IMG/VR virus record: IMGVR_UViG_3300018481_000817
Span: 1 to 20,324 of that record
Length of the DNA: 20,324 nt
Source of the DNA: a virus
Reading direction: 5' to 3' (one strand)
The number at the start of each line of letters is the position of its first letter. The first letter of the stretch is position 1. The notes beneath the pieces are model-generated. The model saw only the letters and a program-made list of their open reading frames with translations. It did no database searches and was not told the origin of the DNA. This document shows, in pieces, positions 1-6,178 of this stretch. Both the position numbers and the translations under genes were made by a program.

Positions 1-170
1 TCCTTCTCGTCGTGGGCGGCGTCCTTCATTCGGCGGAGGGTCTCCCGCCGTCGCCAGGACGCCACGTCGGCCGCGATCTCGCGGCGCTGCTCGGGGCTGA
101 GCGGGGGAGCTGTGGCGAGCTGGCGTTGAATCCAGGCCTCCATGTCCGGGTCCGGGTCGGGGGTCCTCAC
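1..170 (-). CDS. small conserved hypothetical protein, partial (cut by window edge)
   Basis: About 56 codons are visible and the 3' end lies outside the window. The chosen start is GTG at 170, whose GTGA overlaps the TGA stop of the upstream HTH gene, the same coupling used by many genes here; an ATG at 143 is the alternative. The peptide has an acidic, Pro-rich start, then EAWIQRQLATAPPLSPEQRR and a basic stretch (WRRRETLRR). The W-I-x-RQL-x-x-APPLS-x-EQR pattern is familiar from small proteins of unknown function in actinobacterial phages and integrative elements, often close to HTH genes. It would be the second gene of the early leftward operon. No function is assigned. Confidence 0.6.
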   Translation of the reverse strand, partial: MRTPDPDPDMEAWIQRQLATAPPLSPEQRREIAADVASWRRRETLRRMKDAAHDEK

Positions 171-478
171 GGGGTCCCCACAGACACCCGCCTGCTCATC
201 TCGGCAACCAGGACGTCACCGGGGATGTCGGCAGGGTTGACCAGGGTGGCCTTCCGGAGCGCGGCTTCCTCGGCGGTCAGGTGACCGGCGGCAACGAGGG
301 CCTCGGCAGGGGAGAGGTTGAAGGTCCGGGCGAAGGAGATGGCCCCTTCGGCGGACGGGGTGTAGCGGCCGTGGAGCCACCCGGAAAGGGTGGTCGGGTG
401 GACGCCGAGCCGGGTGGCGGCGGCGTGCTGCTTGGTCGATCCGATGGCAGTACGGACGAAGGCGGCCCAGGTGCTCAA
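167..478 (-). CDS. XRE-type HTH regulator, Cro-like / early-operon side
   Basis: This 103-aa protein has a helix-turn-helix at roughly residues 17-37 (QHAAATRLGVHPTTLSGWL), the Cro/C1 type. The second half, with the AGHLTAEEAA stretch and a VLVAEMSRRV end, matches the plan of the divergent regulator at 709-1071, so the two look like distant paralogues. The start is TTG at 478, preceded by AAAGGGG at a suitable distance; no better in-frame ATG lies near. It is the first gene of the leftward early operon and faces the plus-strand repressor across a 230-bp gap, the normal place for a Cro-like antagonist. It would bind DNA as a dimer in the cytoplasm. Which of the two genes holds lysogeny is inferred from orientation alone. 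Confidence 0.75.
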   Translation of the reverse strand: MSTWAAFVRTAIGSTKQHAAATRLGVHPTTLSGWLHGRYTPSAEGAISFARTFNLSPAEALVAAGHLTAEEAALRKATLVNPADIPGDVLVAEMSRRVSVGTP

Positions 479-607
479 GGGCTAACCCCTTTCGACTCTT
501 TCGGGAGGGAGCTGGTCGTTTCACGGACGGTGAACGGCGCGGGGGAAAGAGAGGCGCGAGACCCGGGGGGCTTTGGTCTCGCTGGGCCCTGATGGGCCGT
601 GCCATCG

Positions 608-637
608 AATCTATGGGTGTGCCCAAAGATTTAGCAA
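608..637 (-). promoter_or_regulatory. candidate promoter for the Cro-like operon
   Basis: On the minus strand, TTGCTA (632-637) and TAGATT (608-613) are separated by 18 bp, a plausible -35/-10 pair. The 15-bp repeated motif at 612-626 lies between and on these boxes, so a bound regulator would block the promoter. The leader to the TTG start would be about 120 nt. The rest of the 479-708 gap holds only short GC-rich repeats. Confidence 0.4.
612..626 (+). promoter_or_regulatory. operator candidate, copy 1 (TATGG-N4-RCCCAA)
   Basis: The sequence TATGGGTGTGCCCAA matches the other three copies at every defined position. It overlaps the spacer and -10 of the proposed Cro-side promoter. The motif has partial dyad symmetry (TNNGG-N5-CCNNA), as expected for a dimeric HTH protein. 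Confidence 0.5.
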
Positions 638-655
638 GGGGAAGGGCGTGGCGAC

Positions 656-684
656 TTGTATGGTGTGGTGCTATGTCGTATGGC
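656..684 (+). promoter_or_regulatory. candidate promoter of the repressor gene
   Basis: TTGTAT (656-661) and TATGGC (679-684) are exactly 17 bp apart, followed by AAGGTG at 696-701 and the ATG at 709. The -10 box is the left half of operator copy 2, which suggests autoregulation. Confidence 0.45.
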
Positions 685-693
685 CGAGCCCAA
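679..693 (+). promoter_or_regulatory. operator candidate, copy 2 (TATGG-N4-RCCCAA)
   Basis: The sequence is TATGGCCGAGCCCAA. It covers the proposed -10 of the repressor promoter and the start point, 15 bp upstream of the repressor ATG. Confidence 0.5.
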
Positions 694-708
694 CTAAGGT
701 GAACCTTC

Positions 709-1071
709 ATGGCCCGAGATAAGTGGCGCGACTACGTGCTAGCAGTGACCGACGGTGATTCCCAGCGCGCGATTAAGGCGAAGACGGGAATCGACCAGGG
801 GACAATCTCCCGCTGGGTGAGCCCTACCCAGGAGCGCTCACTGTTGGAGGCATCCACAGCTAGAAAGTTCGCCACGGCATATCGGAGGCCAATCCTTGAG
901 GTGCTCGTCCACGCCGGGGTCTTATCGGAGGGTGAGGCTGGCATTAAGGTGAATCCGCCGGAGTCGCTGGCCGACACGCCGACCGTGGATTTGATTCTGG
1001 AGATGCGACGCATGGCCAATGAGCTGTCGCGCCGGATATCTGATGCCACCGATGGGGTGACAGGTATCTGA
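709..1071 (+). CDS. immunity-repressor-like HTH protein
   Basis: This 120-aa protein has an N-terminal helix-turn-helix at about residues 18-38 (DSQRAIKAKTGIDQGTISRW), followed by a short all-helical part and a basic/acidic C-terminal helix (LILEMRRMANELSRRI) that may dimerise. There is no protease or peptidase domain, so it is not a LexA-type self-cleaving repressor. The ATG at 709 has AAGGTG seven bases upstream. With the next gene it is the only transcription unit running against all others, the usual sign of the lysogeny-maintenance gene in actinobacterial temperate phages. It resembles the Cro-like gene at 167-478 in length, HTH position and the C-terminal EMRR/EMSRR segment. Operator copies 1 and 2 lie just upstream. 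The repressor role is inferred from orientation and position. Confidence 0.75.
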   Translation: MARDKWRDYVLAVTDGDSQRAIKAKTGIDQGTISRWVSPTQERSLLEASTARKFATAYRRPILEVLVHAGVLSEGEAGIKVNPPESLADTPTVDLILEMRRMANELSRRISDATDGVTGI

Positions 1072-1076
1072 GGGCC

Positions 1077-1152
1077 TTTGGTGGGACCCTTGTGTATGGC
1101 ACGAGACTCTGTTTAGGTGAGGGCTTAGACAACATTCGTTGGAAGGTCCCAA
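1077..1152 (+). promoter_or_regulatory. two degenerate operator-like sites before the membrane gene
   Basis: TTTGGTGGGACCCTT (1077-1091) and GTTGGAAGGTCCCAA (1138-1152) keep the GG-N5-CC core of the repeated motif but differ at some outer bases. TATGGC at 1095-1100 could be a -10 box without a clear -35. These may be weak binding sites or chance matches in GC-rich DNA. Confidence 0.2.
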
Positions 1153-1158
1153 CCCCTC

Positions 1159-1533
1159 ATGAACAAGGCAGACACCTCACGCGTCCTCGCGTCCATCACC
1201 GCCATGACCTCGGTCGTCGCGGTGGTGGCCTTCTCGGCCGCCGTGTTCTATGACTCCATCCGCTGGGTCAGCGTCGGTGTGCTCGCGGCGTTCGTTGCCA
1301 CCCGTGTCGACCGTCACCGCGTGAACCAGACGCTCGCCGCTCACAACGAAACCGTCAGCGCCCGCGACGAGGAGCTACACAACCGCATCCGCCAGGTCGT
1401 GACCTGGTGGCAGTCCGACATCCATGCCCTCACCCATGGCATGCCGCGTCCTGACGCGAGTGCGCTCCTGCGCGACCAGCCCCCTCAACCCCGACAGGGC
1501 GAGGAGGACCGGGCAACGGAGCAGCAGCCCTAG
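1159..1533 (+). CDS. two-pass membrane protein in the lysogeny operon; possible superinfection exclusion
   Basis: This 124-aa protein has two hydrophobic segments at about residues 8-29 and 34-48. A cytoplasmic-looking charged helix follows (DRHRVNQTLAAHNETVSARD and on), then a Pro/Gln/Glu-rich tail. The short loop between the segments (YDSIRW) suggests a hairpin in the membrane with both ends on the same side. The start ATG has GGAAGG upstream, somewhat far at about 12 bases. It follows the repressor on the same strand with an 87-bp gap, so it is probably expressed in the lysogen. Small membrane proteins in this position in other temperate phages can block DNA entry or lysis by related phages. 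That role is inferred from position; no family is recognised. Confidence 0.6.
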   Translation: MNKADTSRVLASITAMTSVVAVVAFSAAVFYDSIRWVSVGVLAAFVATRVDRHRVNQTLAAHNETVSARDEELHNRIRQVVTWWQSDIHALTHGMPRPDASALLRDQPPQPRQGEEDRATEQQP

Positions 1534-1541
1534 AGAGACCA

Positions 1542-1585
1542 CGAAGGGCTCCTGTTCCGCATCGGGGGGGAACAGGAGCCCTTCG
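1542..1585. terminator. hairpin terminator between convergent genes
   Basis: There is a perfect 17-bp inverted repeat, 1542-1558 against 1569-1585, with a 10-nt loop. It sits between the stop of the membrane gene (1533) and the stop of the integrase (1609), so it can serve both directions. Only a short T-run (TTT) follows on the plus strand and none on the minus strand, as is common in actinobacteria. Confidence 0.85.
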
Positions 1586-1608
1586 TTTGGGTGGGGAGGA
1601 CCGGGTGG

Positions 1609-3198
1609 CTATCGCCAAACGATGGCCACCCGGTCCTTGTCGAACTTGGGGCCAGCGGCGCGCGACCCCGGCTTGATGATGACCGCCTCGACCAGGCGCT
1701 CGATCTTGGCCCGGCGCTCACCCATGGACATCCCTGCCCACATCTCCGGAGTCACCGGAGCGACCGGCGGACCCACGGTCGCGTGGATGAACTCCTCCCT
1801 CGCGGCCACCAGCTCGTCCTTCTCGTCGTCCAGCTTGTTCGACATCCGGTAGTAGCGCGCGGCCGGAACGTTGCCCGCCATGTACTCGGCCTCCAGCTCC
1901 GCCAACATCTTGCGGACCTCGGCCAGCCGGGCATCCCCCTCGAACTCGGGGGCAACAGCGTCCTCGGTCTTCACGGTGGCGTAGCGGGCCAGCACCGCCT
2001 TCGTCACCACCTCGTCCACTCCAGCTCCGGTGGCCGTCACCACGTGCCTGTCGTCGGTGGAGACGTTGCCCACGCCGCAGAGGTAGCGGTGCGTGTTCCG
2101 CTCCTCGATCCACACCCCGGTCATCCGCGCTCGGCAGCTCCCACAGCGCACCAGTCCCGAGCACAGGTACCGGCGCGCTCCCGGCCGCGACCCTGCCCCC
2201 TTCCTACCTCCGCGCCCGTCGAGGACGGCCTGGAGGCGGTCATAGGTGTCCACGTCCAACAGCGGCTCCCACTGCCCGCGCACGATCACGTCCTCCTCGT
2301 CGGTGACCACCTCTCCCCGGTAGACCGAGTAACCGGCGAGCCGGGGGTTGCGGAGCATCTGGCGGAGCACGGTGGGGTGCCAGGGTGAGCCGGTGATGGT
2401 GGCCACCCCGTCCGCCTGCCAGCGGTCCGCGATGGAGCGGATGGTGGCCCGGCCCTCCATGAGGTCGTTGATGGCCTCCTCCAGGAGCCCGGCCTCGTCG
2501 GTGTTGAGGCTGGCCCGCTCCTCGGTGGTCTGGGCCTTCCAGGGGATGTCCGAGCGACCCCACCCGAACGGGCGGCGCGCGGGGAAGTTGGTGCCCAGCT
2601 CCGAGCGAGCCTTGATGGCGCGGGCGATGCGCTCCGCGATCCGCTCGGCCTCGGCAGTGTCGACGGCGGCCAGCATCCGGGCGATCATCCGACCGTCAGC
2701 GGTGGCCAGGTCCCCGGTGCCGGACACCTTGGTGACGAACTGCGCTCCGGCGCGCTCGTGCATCCGGATGAGCAACTCCAGCTCCATGGGTCGTCGGGTG
2801 AGCCGGCTGTTGGAGTAGGAGAACACCCGCTTGATCTGGCCGGTGATGATGTAGGCCAACAGGCGCTCGAACTCGGGTCGCGGCTTGCGGGAGCGGGTGG
2901 ACGCCCCGATGTCGTTGTCACGGAACCAGTTGGCTTCCGGCACGGTCACCCCGGCGGCTTTGGCCAGACCGAGGTTGTCATCCCGCTGGCGAGTGACCCC
3001 GACCTCGCGGCCTTCCTGGTCGTCGCTGATCCGCTCGTAGAAGGCGTCGGTGGAGTCGAGCCGGGGGAGGCCGCTGTTGATGAGAGCGTCCACCCGGCGC
3101 AGCGTGCCCTCGATGAAGTCCTTCATGAGGGCGGAGGCGGCGGCGTCCTGGACGATCCCCGGGGTGTTGGAGCTGGGGGTGATGGCTGTGGTGCTCAT
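1609..3198 (-). CDS. int: large serine integrase
   Basis: This 529-aa site-specific recombinase would integrate the phage genome at a bacterial att site. The N-terminal resolvase domain (about 53-200) carries YERISDDQ with the likely nucleophile Ser58 and Arg56, the SRLTRRPMELE block (131-141), and ends in a long helix (AERIAERIARAIKARSE). A recombinase domain follows (about 205-335; FPARRPFGWG, HPTVLRQMLRNPRLAGY). Next comes a zinc ribbon with Cys346, Cys352, Cys355 and Cys374, and a helical coiled-coil region (about 420-475). ATG at 3198 is chosen because GGAAAGGA lies upstream; the open frame extends further but without support. The 57 residues before the catalytic Ser are longer than usual (about 10-20). 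It is the last gene of the operon starting at 4372. attP should lie beside one end of the gene. Confidence 0.95.
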   Translation of the reverse strand: MSTTAITPSSNTPGIVQDAAASALMKDFIEGTLRRVDALINSGLPRLDSTDAFYERISDDQEGREVGVTRQRDDNLGLAKAAGVTVPEANWFRDNDIGASTRSRKPRPEFERLLAYIITGQIKRVFSYSNSRLTRRPMELELLIRMHERAGAQFVTKVSGTGDLATADGRMIARMLAAVDTAEAERIAERIARAIKARSELGTNFPARRPFGWGRSDIPWKAQTTEERASLNTDEAGLLEEAINDLMEGRATIRSIADRWQADGVATITGSPWHPTVLRQMLRNPRLAGYSVYRGEVVTDEEDVIVRGQWEPLLDVDTYDRLQAVLDGRGGRKGAGSRPGARRYLCSGLVRCGSCRARMTGVWIEERNTHRYLCGVGNVSTDDRHVVTATGAGVDEVVTKAVLARYATVKTEDAVAPEFEGDARLAEVRKMLAELEAEYMAGNVPAARYYRMSNKLDDEKDELVAAREEFIHATVGPPVAPVTPEMWAGMSMGERRAKIERLVEAVIIKPGSRAAGPKFDKDRVAIVWR

Positions 3199-3221
3199 GG
3201 TGTGTGGTTTCCTTTCCAGTG

Positions 3222-3256
3222 CCGCCCCGGGCTTGTTACAGGCATGCCCGGGGCGG
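3222..3256. repeat. inverted repeat upstream of the integrase
   Basis: A perfect 11-bp inverted repeat, 3222-3232 against 3246-3256, has a 13-nt loop. It fills most of the 67-bp gap between the small zinc-binding gene and the integrase start. No T-run follows on the minus strand. It may attenuate transcription into the integrase, act as a terminator, or be part of attP, which for serine integrases is often directly 5' of the gene. Confidence 0.5.
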
Positions 3257-3265
3257 TCCACGGTC

Positions 3266-3421
3266 TCAGGGGGTCTTGAGGTCCAGGTCGAGGTGCAGGG
3301 CACACTCGCGGCAACAGGGCACCTCGCCCAGGATTGGGTGTGTCACGGTCCCGGCGGCGGGGCGGGGGCAGCGCGCGAACCACTCGCACAGCCCACCCTT
3401 GCTACGGCGTGCCTGCTTCAT
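3266..3421 (-). CDS. 51-aa cysteine-rich protein, probable zinc binder
   Basis: The peptide has a basic start and then CEWFARCPRPA (Cys12, Cys18), HPILGEVPCCREC (His28, Cys36, Cys37, Cys40) and an acidic end. The C-x5-C plus C-x2/3-C arrangement fits a small zinc-binding fold, of a kind seen in many actinophage genomes with no known role. Its ATG overlaps the stop of the upstream gene (ATGA), so it is translated with that gene. It is the last gene before the integrase. Confidence 0.7.
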   Translation of the reverse strand: MKQARRSKGGLCEWFARCPRPAAGTVTHPILGEVPCCRECALHLDLDLKTP

Positions 3422-3603
3422 CGCGCGTCCTCCTTGCGGGCCTCGATGGAGCAGGAGAGGGAGAGCAGGGCGAAGGCCACGGCCGCAGCTCCACCCGTGA
3501 CGGCGGAGGTGAGCGTCCCGTCCAGCGCGGTGTTCACGGCGGTGATGACCACCATGAGGGTGGCGACGACTCGGTAGCCGAAGGCCTGGGTCTCGCTCCT
3601 CAT
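3418..3603 (-). CDS. small two-pass membrane protein
   Basis: This 61-aa protein has hydrophobic stretches at about residues 11-26 (VVATLMVVITAVNTAL) and 33-50 (SAVTGGAAAVAFALLSLS) joined by a short loop, with a basic tail. Its ATG shares one base with the TGA of the upstream gene (TGATG), and its own stop overlaps the next start. The tight coupling on both sides supports a real gene. No family is recognised. Confidence 0.65.
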   Translation of the reverse strand: MRSETQAFGYRVVATLMVVITAVNTALDGTLTSAVTGGAAAVAFALLSLSCSIEARKEDAR

Positions 3604-3953
3604 CAGGCACCAACCTCGGTACGCAGGAGGTACTCCCGGTCCTCACCCTGTTCGCGCCGGGGTTCGGTGAGAGCTGAGACCGGCACCTGGGCGGTGACGA
3701 CGTCGATGTTGCGAATGACGGCCGAGTCGGCAAGGACCTCCAGGACGACCACCCGCTGGACCCAGCCCGTGGTCGGGTCGGTGTAGGTCGCGGTGACCAG
3801 GTGGCCGCCGTCGAGCGCGATCCACAGCTCGGCCGCATCCCGGGTGTTGAACGCCGGGGTGGTCTGAGCCGCGTCGGGGTCCTGGCCCGGCAGCATCGGT
3901 TCGTAGACGGTGCCGCCGCTGGTGGTGCCGCGCTCGTGGATGTAGTAGTGCAT
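3603..3953 (-). CDS. hypothetical protein, 116 aa
   Basis: ATG at 3953 is chosen because AAGGAGAG lies just upstream; longer in-frame starts lack this. The protein is soluble and largely beta-strand in appearance (HLVTATYTDPTTGWVQRVVV, VLADSAVIRNIDVVTAQVPV), with a flexible Gly/Thr-rich segment near the start and an acidic/basic end. No catalytic motif or family was recognised. It sits in the operon from 4372 to the integrase. Confidence 0.65.
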   Translation of the reverse strand: MHYYIHERGTTSGGTVYEPMLPGQDPDAAQTTPAFNTRDAAELWIALDGGHLVTATYTDPTTGWVQRVVVLEVLADSAVIRNIDVVTAQVPVSALTEPRREQGEDREYLLRTEVGA

Positions 3954-3973
3954 GGCGTTCTCTCCTTGGGGTG

Positions 3974-4072
3974 TCAGGCGACGAAGTAGGTGGCTTGGTC
4001 GAGGTAGGCCAGCGTCATTAGGCCGAGCCCGATGAGGGCGGTGGTGGACGTGGTCCACATGAACTTGAACAT
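3974..4072 (-). CDS. 32-aa single-pass membrane peptide
   Basis: The peptide has a basic start (MFKFMW) and one hydrophobic helix (TALIGLGLMTLAYL). A purine-rich stretch (AGAGAGAG) lies about 8 bases before the ATG. It fills the gap between two clearer genes of the operon with normal spacing. It is too short for family assignment; the call rests on start signal, context and hydrophobicity. Confidence 0.45.
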   Translation of the reverse strand: MFKFMWTTSTTALIGLGLMTLAYLDQATYFVA

Positions 4073-4100
4073 TGCGGTTGCTCTCTCTGGTGGTAGAGAG

Positions 4101-4123
4101 AGCGGCCCTTACAGGGGGCCGCT
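4101..4123 (-). terminator. hairpin downstream of the 4139-4372 gene
   Basis: AGCGGCCC (4101-4108) pairs with GGGCCGCT (4116-4123) around a 7-nt loop, 15 bp after the gene's stop. There is no T-run. It may cause partial termination or stabilise the upstream message. The adjoining CTCTCTC...GAGAGAG repeat near 4080-4100 can form a second small hairpin. Confidence 0.4.
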
Positions 4124-4138
4124 CCCTGGTGGTTGGCG

Positions 4139-4372
4139 TCAGGCCCAGGCGAGGGCCATGGCCTCGTCACGGTCGGTTTCGTAGGCGACAATCTCGGAGA
4201 CCTCCAGCGGGCAAGGACCGCCGCCGGGGTAACCGTGACCAGCTCCGTCGCAGATCGAGCAGCAGGGCTGGTCGTGGGCCGCTTCCCACGCGGCGACGTA
4301 CTCGCAGTCGCGGGCCTCCTCGACGGTGTCGTGGCGGTGGTCCTCGGTGAACTCGGTCTTGTGAATGAACAT
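4139..4372 (-). CDS. 77-aa Cys-rich hypothetical protein, first gene of integrase operon
   Basis: The protein is acidic with a central CCSICDGAGHG motif (Cys37, Cys38, Cys41, then Cys54), which resembles a single DnaJ-type CxxCxGxG unit and probably binds zinc. His-rich segments (DHRHD) precede it. ATG at 4372 is preceded by GGAG eight bases away; a longer frame upstream runs through the promoter and terminator and is rejected. Operator copy 3 lies about 40-55 bp upstream. Function unknown. Confidence 0.7.
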   Translation of the reverse strand: MFIHKTEFTEDHRHDTVEEARDCEYVAAWEAAHDQPCCSICDGAGHGYPGGGPCPLEVSEIVAYETDRDEAMALAWA

Positions 4373-4410
4373 GGCTGGCGCTCCGTTGGTTGGCTGTGAT
4401 GTGGTCTTGC

Positions 4411-4446
4411 TTGGGTCCAACCATACCATCGGAGCAGGTAACCCAA
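4411..4446 (-). promoter_or_regulatory. promoter with operator candidate, copy 3, for the integrase operon
   Basis: On the minus strand, 4425-4411 reads TATGGTTGGACCCAA, a full match to the repeated motif. Its TATGGT is a likely -10, 48 bp before the ATG at 4372. The -35 is weak (TTGGGT at 4446-4441, 15-bp spacer, or CTTGGG with 16). The 19-bp block GGTATGGTT-NN-ACCCAA-N-C is shared with the promoter region at 7726-7742. Confidence 0.55.
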
Positions 4447-4535
4447 GTAATAACCAGCCACCTGGAGATGGTTTAGGGTACCGACAACGTTTCCCCAGGT
4501 GGGAGGGGCTTTGTCCGGTAAAAACCGCTTCAAGG

Positions 4536-4576
4536 AACCACCCCCGGCGACTGTGGGTGAGCCGCCGAGGGTGGTT
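4536..4576 (-). terminator. terminator after the TetR gene
   Basis: A 14-bp stem, 4536-4549 against 4563-4576 with one G-U pair, has a 13-nt loop. On the minus strand GGTTTTTA follows about 11 bases after the stem. It lies about 70 bp after the TetR stop and before the promoter of the integrase operon. The rest of the 4373-4647 gap shows no gene. Confidence 0.75.
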
Positions 4577-4647
4577 TTCCCTGACCCCGTACCGTGTGCC
4601 GCGTCTTGGGAGGGATCGCGACGACAGCGCGGGGTGAGAGCTGGGGG

Positions 4648-5340
4648 TCACTGCTCCTGTTCCTCCTCGAACTGAGGGAGCAGTACCTGTGCGTTGGCCT
4701 TGGCGATGTCCACAGCCAGCTCCCCCACCCCGCAGATGCGGAGGCTGGAGGACGCGATCACGTACGGCGACTTGACCCGGTTATAGTCCCCGTCCTTGAT
4801 CCAGTTGATGACGTTCTCCGCCGAGGTGATGAGCAGCGACCCCAACTGGGGACCGGTCGAGTCGAGAACGGCGTGAGTAGCCACCCGCCGCCCGATCCGG
4901 TGGTAAGCGGAGGTCAGCTCCTTGTGTTGGACGGCGAAGTCCGGGACCTTGTCGCGCGCGTCTGGGAGCATGCCGATCAACCCCGAGTTGTGGGGCGCGC
5001 TGGCGAGCGTGTGCACGTCGATGAGGGTGAGGAGATAGAGCGCGGTGGCGGGGTCCTCGGTGAGGTTCTCCACCACGTCCACCTGTTCCAGGGTGGGTCG
5101 GATCGACGCGCCCACCACCTCGGTCAGAATCTCCTCCTTGCCGGTGGCGAAGTGGTAGTAGAGCGAGGCCTGCCGAATGCCCACCGACTCCGCGATATCG
5201 CGGGTGCTGGTGTCGGCGAAACCCTTCTCCACGAACAGCCTCGCCGCCGCGTCGAGAATCTGTTCCCGGGGGGACATGCCGTAGCCGTTGTTGTCCGGCA
5301 GGTGGCGGGGACGGCCCGGTCGGCCGCGCCGCTCAGACAC
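4648..5340 (-). CDS. TetR-family transcriptional regulator
   Basis: This 230-aa protein has a basic arm RRGRPGRPR at residues 4-12 that resembles an AT-hook. A classic TetR DNA-binding domain follows: REQILDAAARLFVEKGFADT, then the HTH TRDIAESVGIRQASLYYHF (about 46-64). The helical C-terminal domain would bind an unknown ligand and dimerise. The start is GTG at 5340 with GGAGGTGG upstream, overlapping the preceding gene by 8 bp. It is the last gene of the operon from 7682 and is followed by a terminator. TetR genes are not standard parts of the phage switch, so it is probably host-derived cargo controlling a host or phage promoter. Its target is unknown. Confidence 0.9.
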   Translation of the reverse strand: MSERRGRPGRPRHLPDNNGYGMSPREQILDAAARLFVEKGFADTSTRDIAESVGIRQASLYYHFATGKEEILTEVVGASIRPTLEQVDVVENLTEDPATALYLLTLIDVHTLASAPHNSGLIGMLPDARDKVPDFAVQHKELTSAYHRIGRRVATHAVLDSTGPQLGSLLITSAENVINWIKDGDYNRVKSPYVIASSSLRICGVGELAVDIAKANAQVLLPQFEEEQEQ

Positions 5341-5686
5341 GGGGACCACCTCCGGCGACCGTGGCGTTACAGGCGGCACGGTCGAAGGCCTCGGCGTCTT
5401 GCTCCACAACGACGCGGAGGAGGTCAAACGCGTCTACCCCCTGAACGGCCAGGCGGGTCAGCTCCTTCGTGGTGAAGTCGCCGTTGAGGATGCGGAGTTT
5501 GGTGTCCGAGAGCTGGCCCATCGACCTCGTAGCAATCGCGTGCTGAATCATCCGCGACACGTGCTGAGGAAAGCCGTCAAGCGGCTGTGCCCCGCACGAG
5601 CACAGCGCTTGATCGAACGGGCAATCTGGTTCGTAAGTGTGGGTCGTAATCACGTCGGCGATGATGTCACCGGTTGTGTTACTCAT
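5333..5686 (-). CDS. hypothetical protein with CxC...H motif, 117 aa
   Basis: The N-terminal half has DCPFDQALCSCG followed by FPQHVSRMI (Cys22, Cys29, Cys31, His42), a possible zinc site. This pattern recurs in small actinobacterial phage proteins of unknown function. The C-terminal half is helical and acidic (TRLAVQGVDAFDLLRVVVEQ). ATG at 5686 has GGAAGGAA at good distance. Its end overlaps the TetR start by 8 bp, so the two are likely co-translated. Confidence 0.65.
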   Translation of the reverse strand: MSNTTGDIIADVITTHTYEPDCPFDQALCSCGAQPLDGFPQHVSRMIQHAIATRSMGQLSDTKLRILNGDFTTKELTRLAVQGVDAFDLLRVVVEQDAEAFDRAACNATVAGGGPRV

Positions 5687-5735
5687 GGGGTTCCTTCCGG
5701 TGTGTCGGAGTTGTTGTTACCCGAGACCTCGTCAG

Positions 5736-5936
5736 TTAGTGGTGCCTCACCTCCCGCTCGATGTGGACCGTCTGTTGTGCGAGTGCCTCGGTCATCCGGG
5801 AGGCGGCCAGCAGGCTCACAGCGTGTGAGAGCCGGTGGACCGCCGCCGAGAGGATGACCAGGGTGAGCACGATGACGATGAGGGTGAAGGACTGGAGCAT
5901 CTCCCCGATGCTCTCCCCGAGAGCGGTCCAGTTCAC
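5736..5936 (-). CDS. 66-aa single-pass membrane protein
   Basis: It has one strong hydrophobic helix (about residues 17-33, FTLIVIVLTLVILSAAV), then a helical cytoplasmic-looking tail with His and Arg (HIEREVRHH). The GTG start overlaps the upstream stop as GTGA. No family is recognised. Confidence 0.65.
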   Translation of the reverse strand: MNWTALGESIGEMLQSFTLIVIVLTLVILSAAVHRLSHAVSLLAASRMTEALAQQTVHIEREVRHH

Positions 5937-6178
5937 GGCTTCACGTCCCCCTTTGTGTTGGCTGAGGTCCGGTCGGTAAAGGTGCCGCGTAGGTCCCGTT
6001 CAATGTCGGCCTCGGTGTGGCCACCTACGAGCGCGACCCGCTGGGGAGGTAGACCGAGTTCGGCCAGGTTTACGAGCATCGGTTCACCCGCCATGAGGCG
6101 GGCCATGTTCTCCCCCGACAGCCCGAGGACTGCCATCCGGTCGCCGGTGGTTGGATTGCTGACTACGGCCTTGATCAC
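5933..6178 (-). CDS. conserved actinophage hypothetical protein, 81 aa
   Basis: This soluble protein carries GLSGENMARLMAGEPMLVNL followed by AELGLPPQRVALVGGHTEADI. The GLSxENxxRLxAGEP pattern recurs in small phage proteins of actinobacteria of unknown role. The GTG start overlaps the upstream TGA as GTGA and the stop overlaps the next GTG in the same way. Confidence 0.65.
   Translation of the reverse strand: MIKAVVSNPTTGDRMAVLGLSGENMARLMAGEPMLVNLAELGLPPQRVALVGGHTEADIERDLRGTFTDRTSANTKGDVKP

Noticed and set aside
216-710. A 164-codon minus-strand frame over the immunity region
   Set aside because: It is Arg/Pro/His-rich shadow text of the HTH gene and would cover both proposed promoters.
3199-3303. 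Integrase start at 3303
   Set aside because: The extra 35 residues run through the inverted repeat and lack a ribosome site; the ATG at 3198 has one.
4080-4100. CTCTCTC...GAGAGAG repeat as an operator
   Set aside because: The repeat is simple and short, partly the ribosome site of the small membrane peptide, and not repeated elsewhere.
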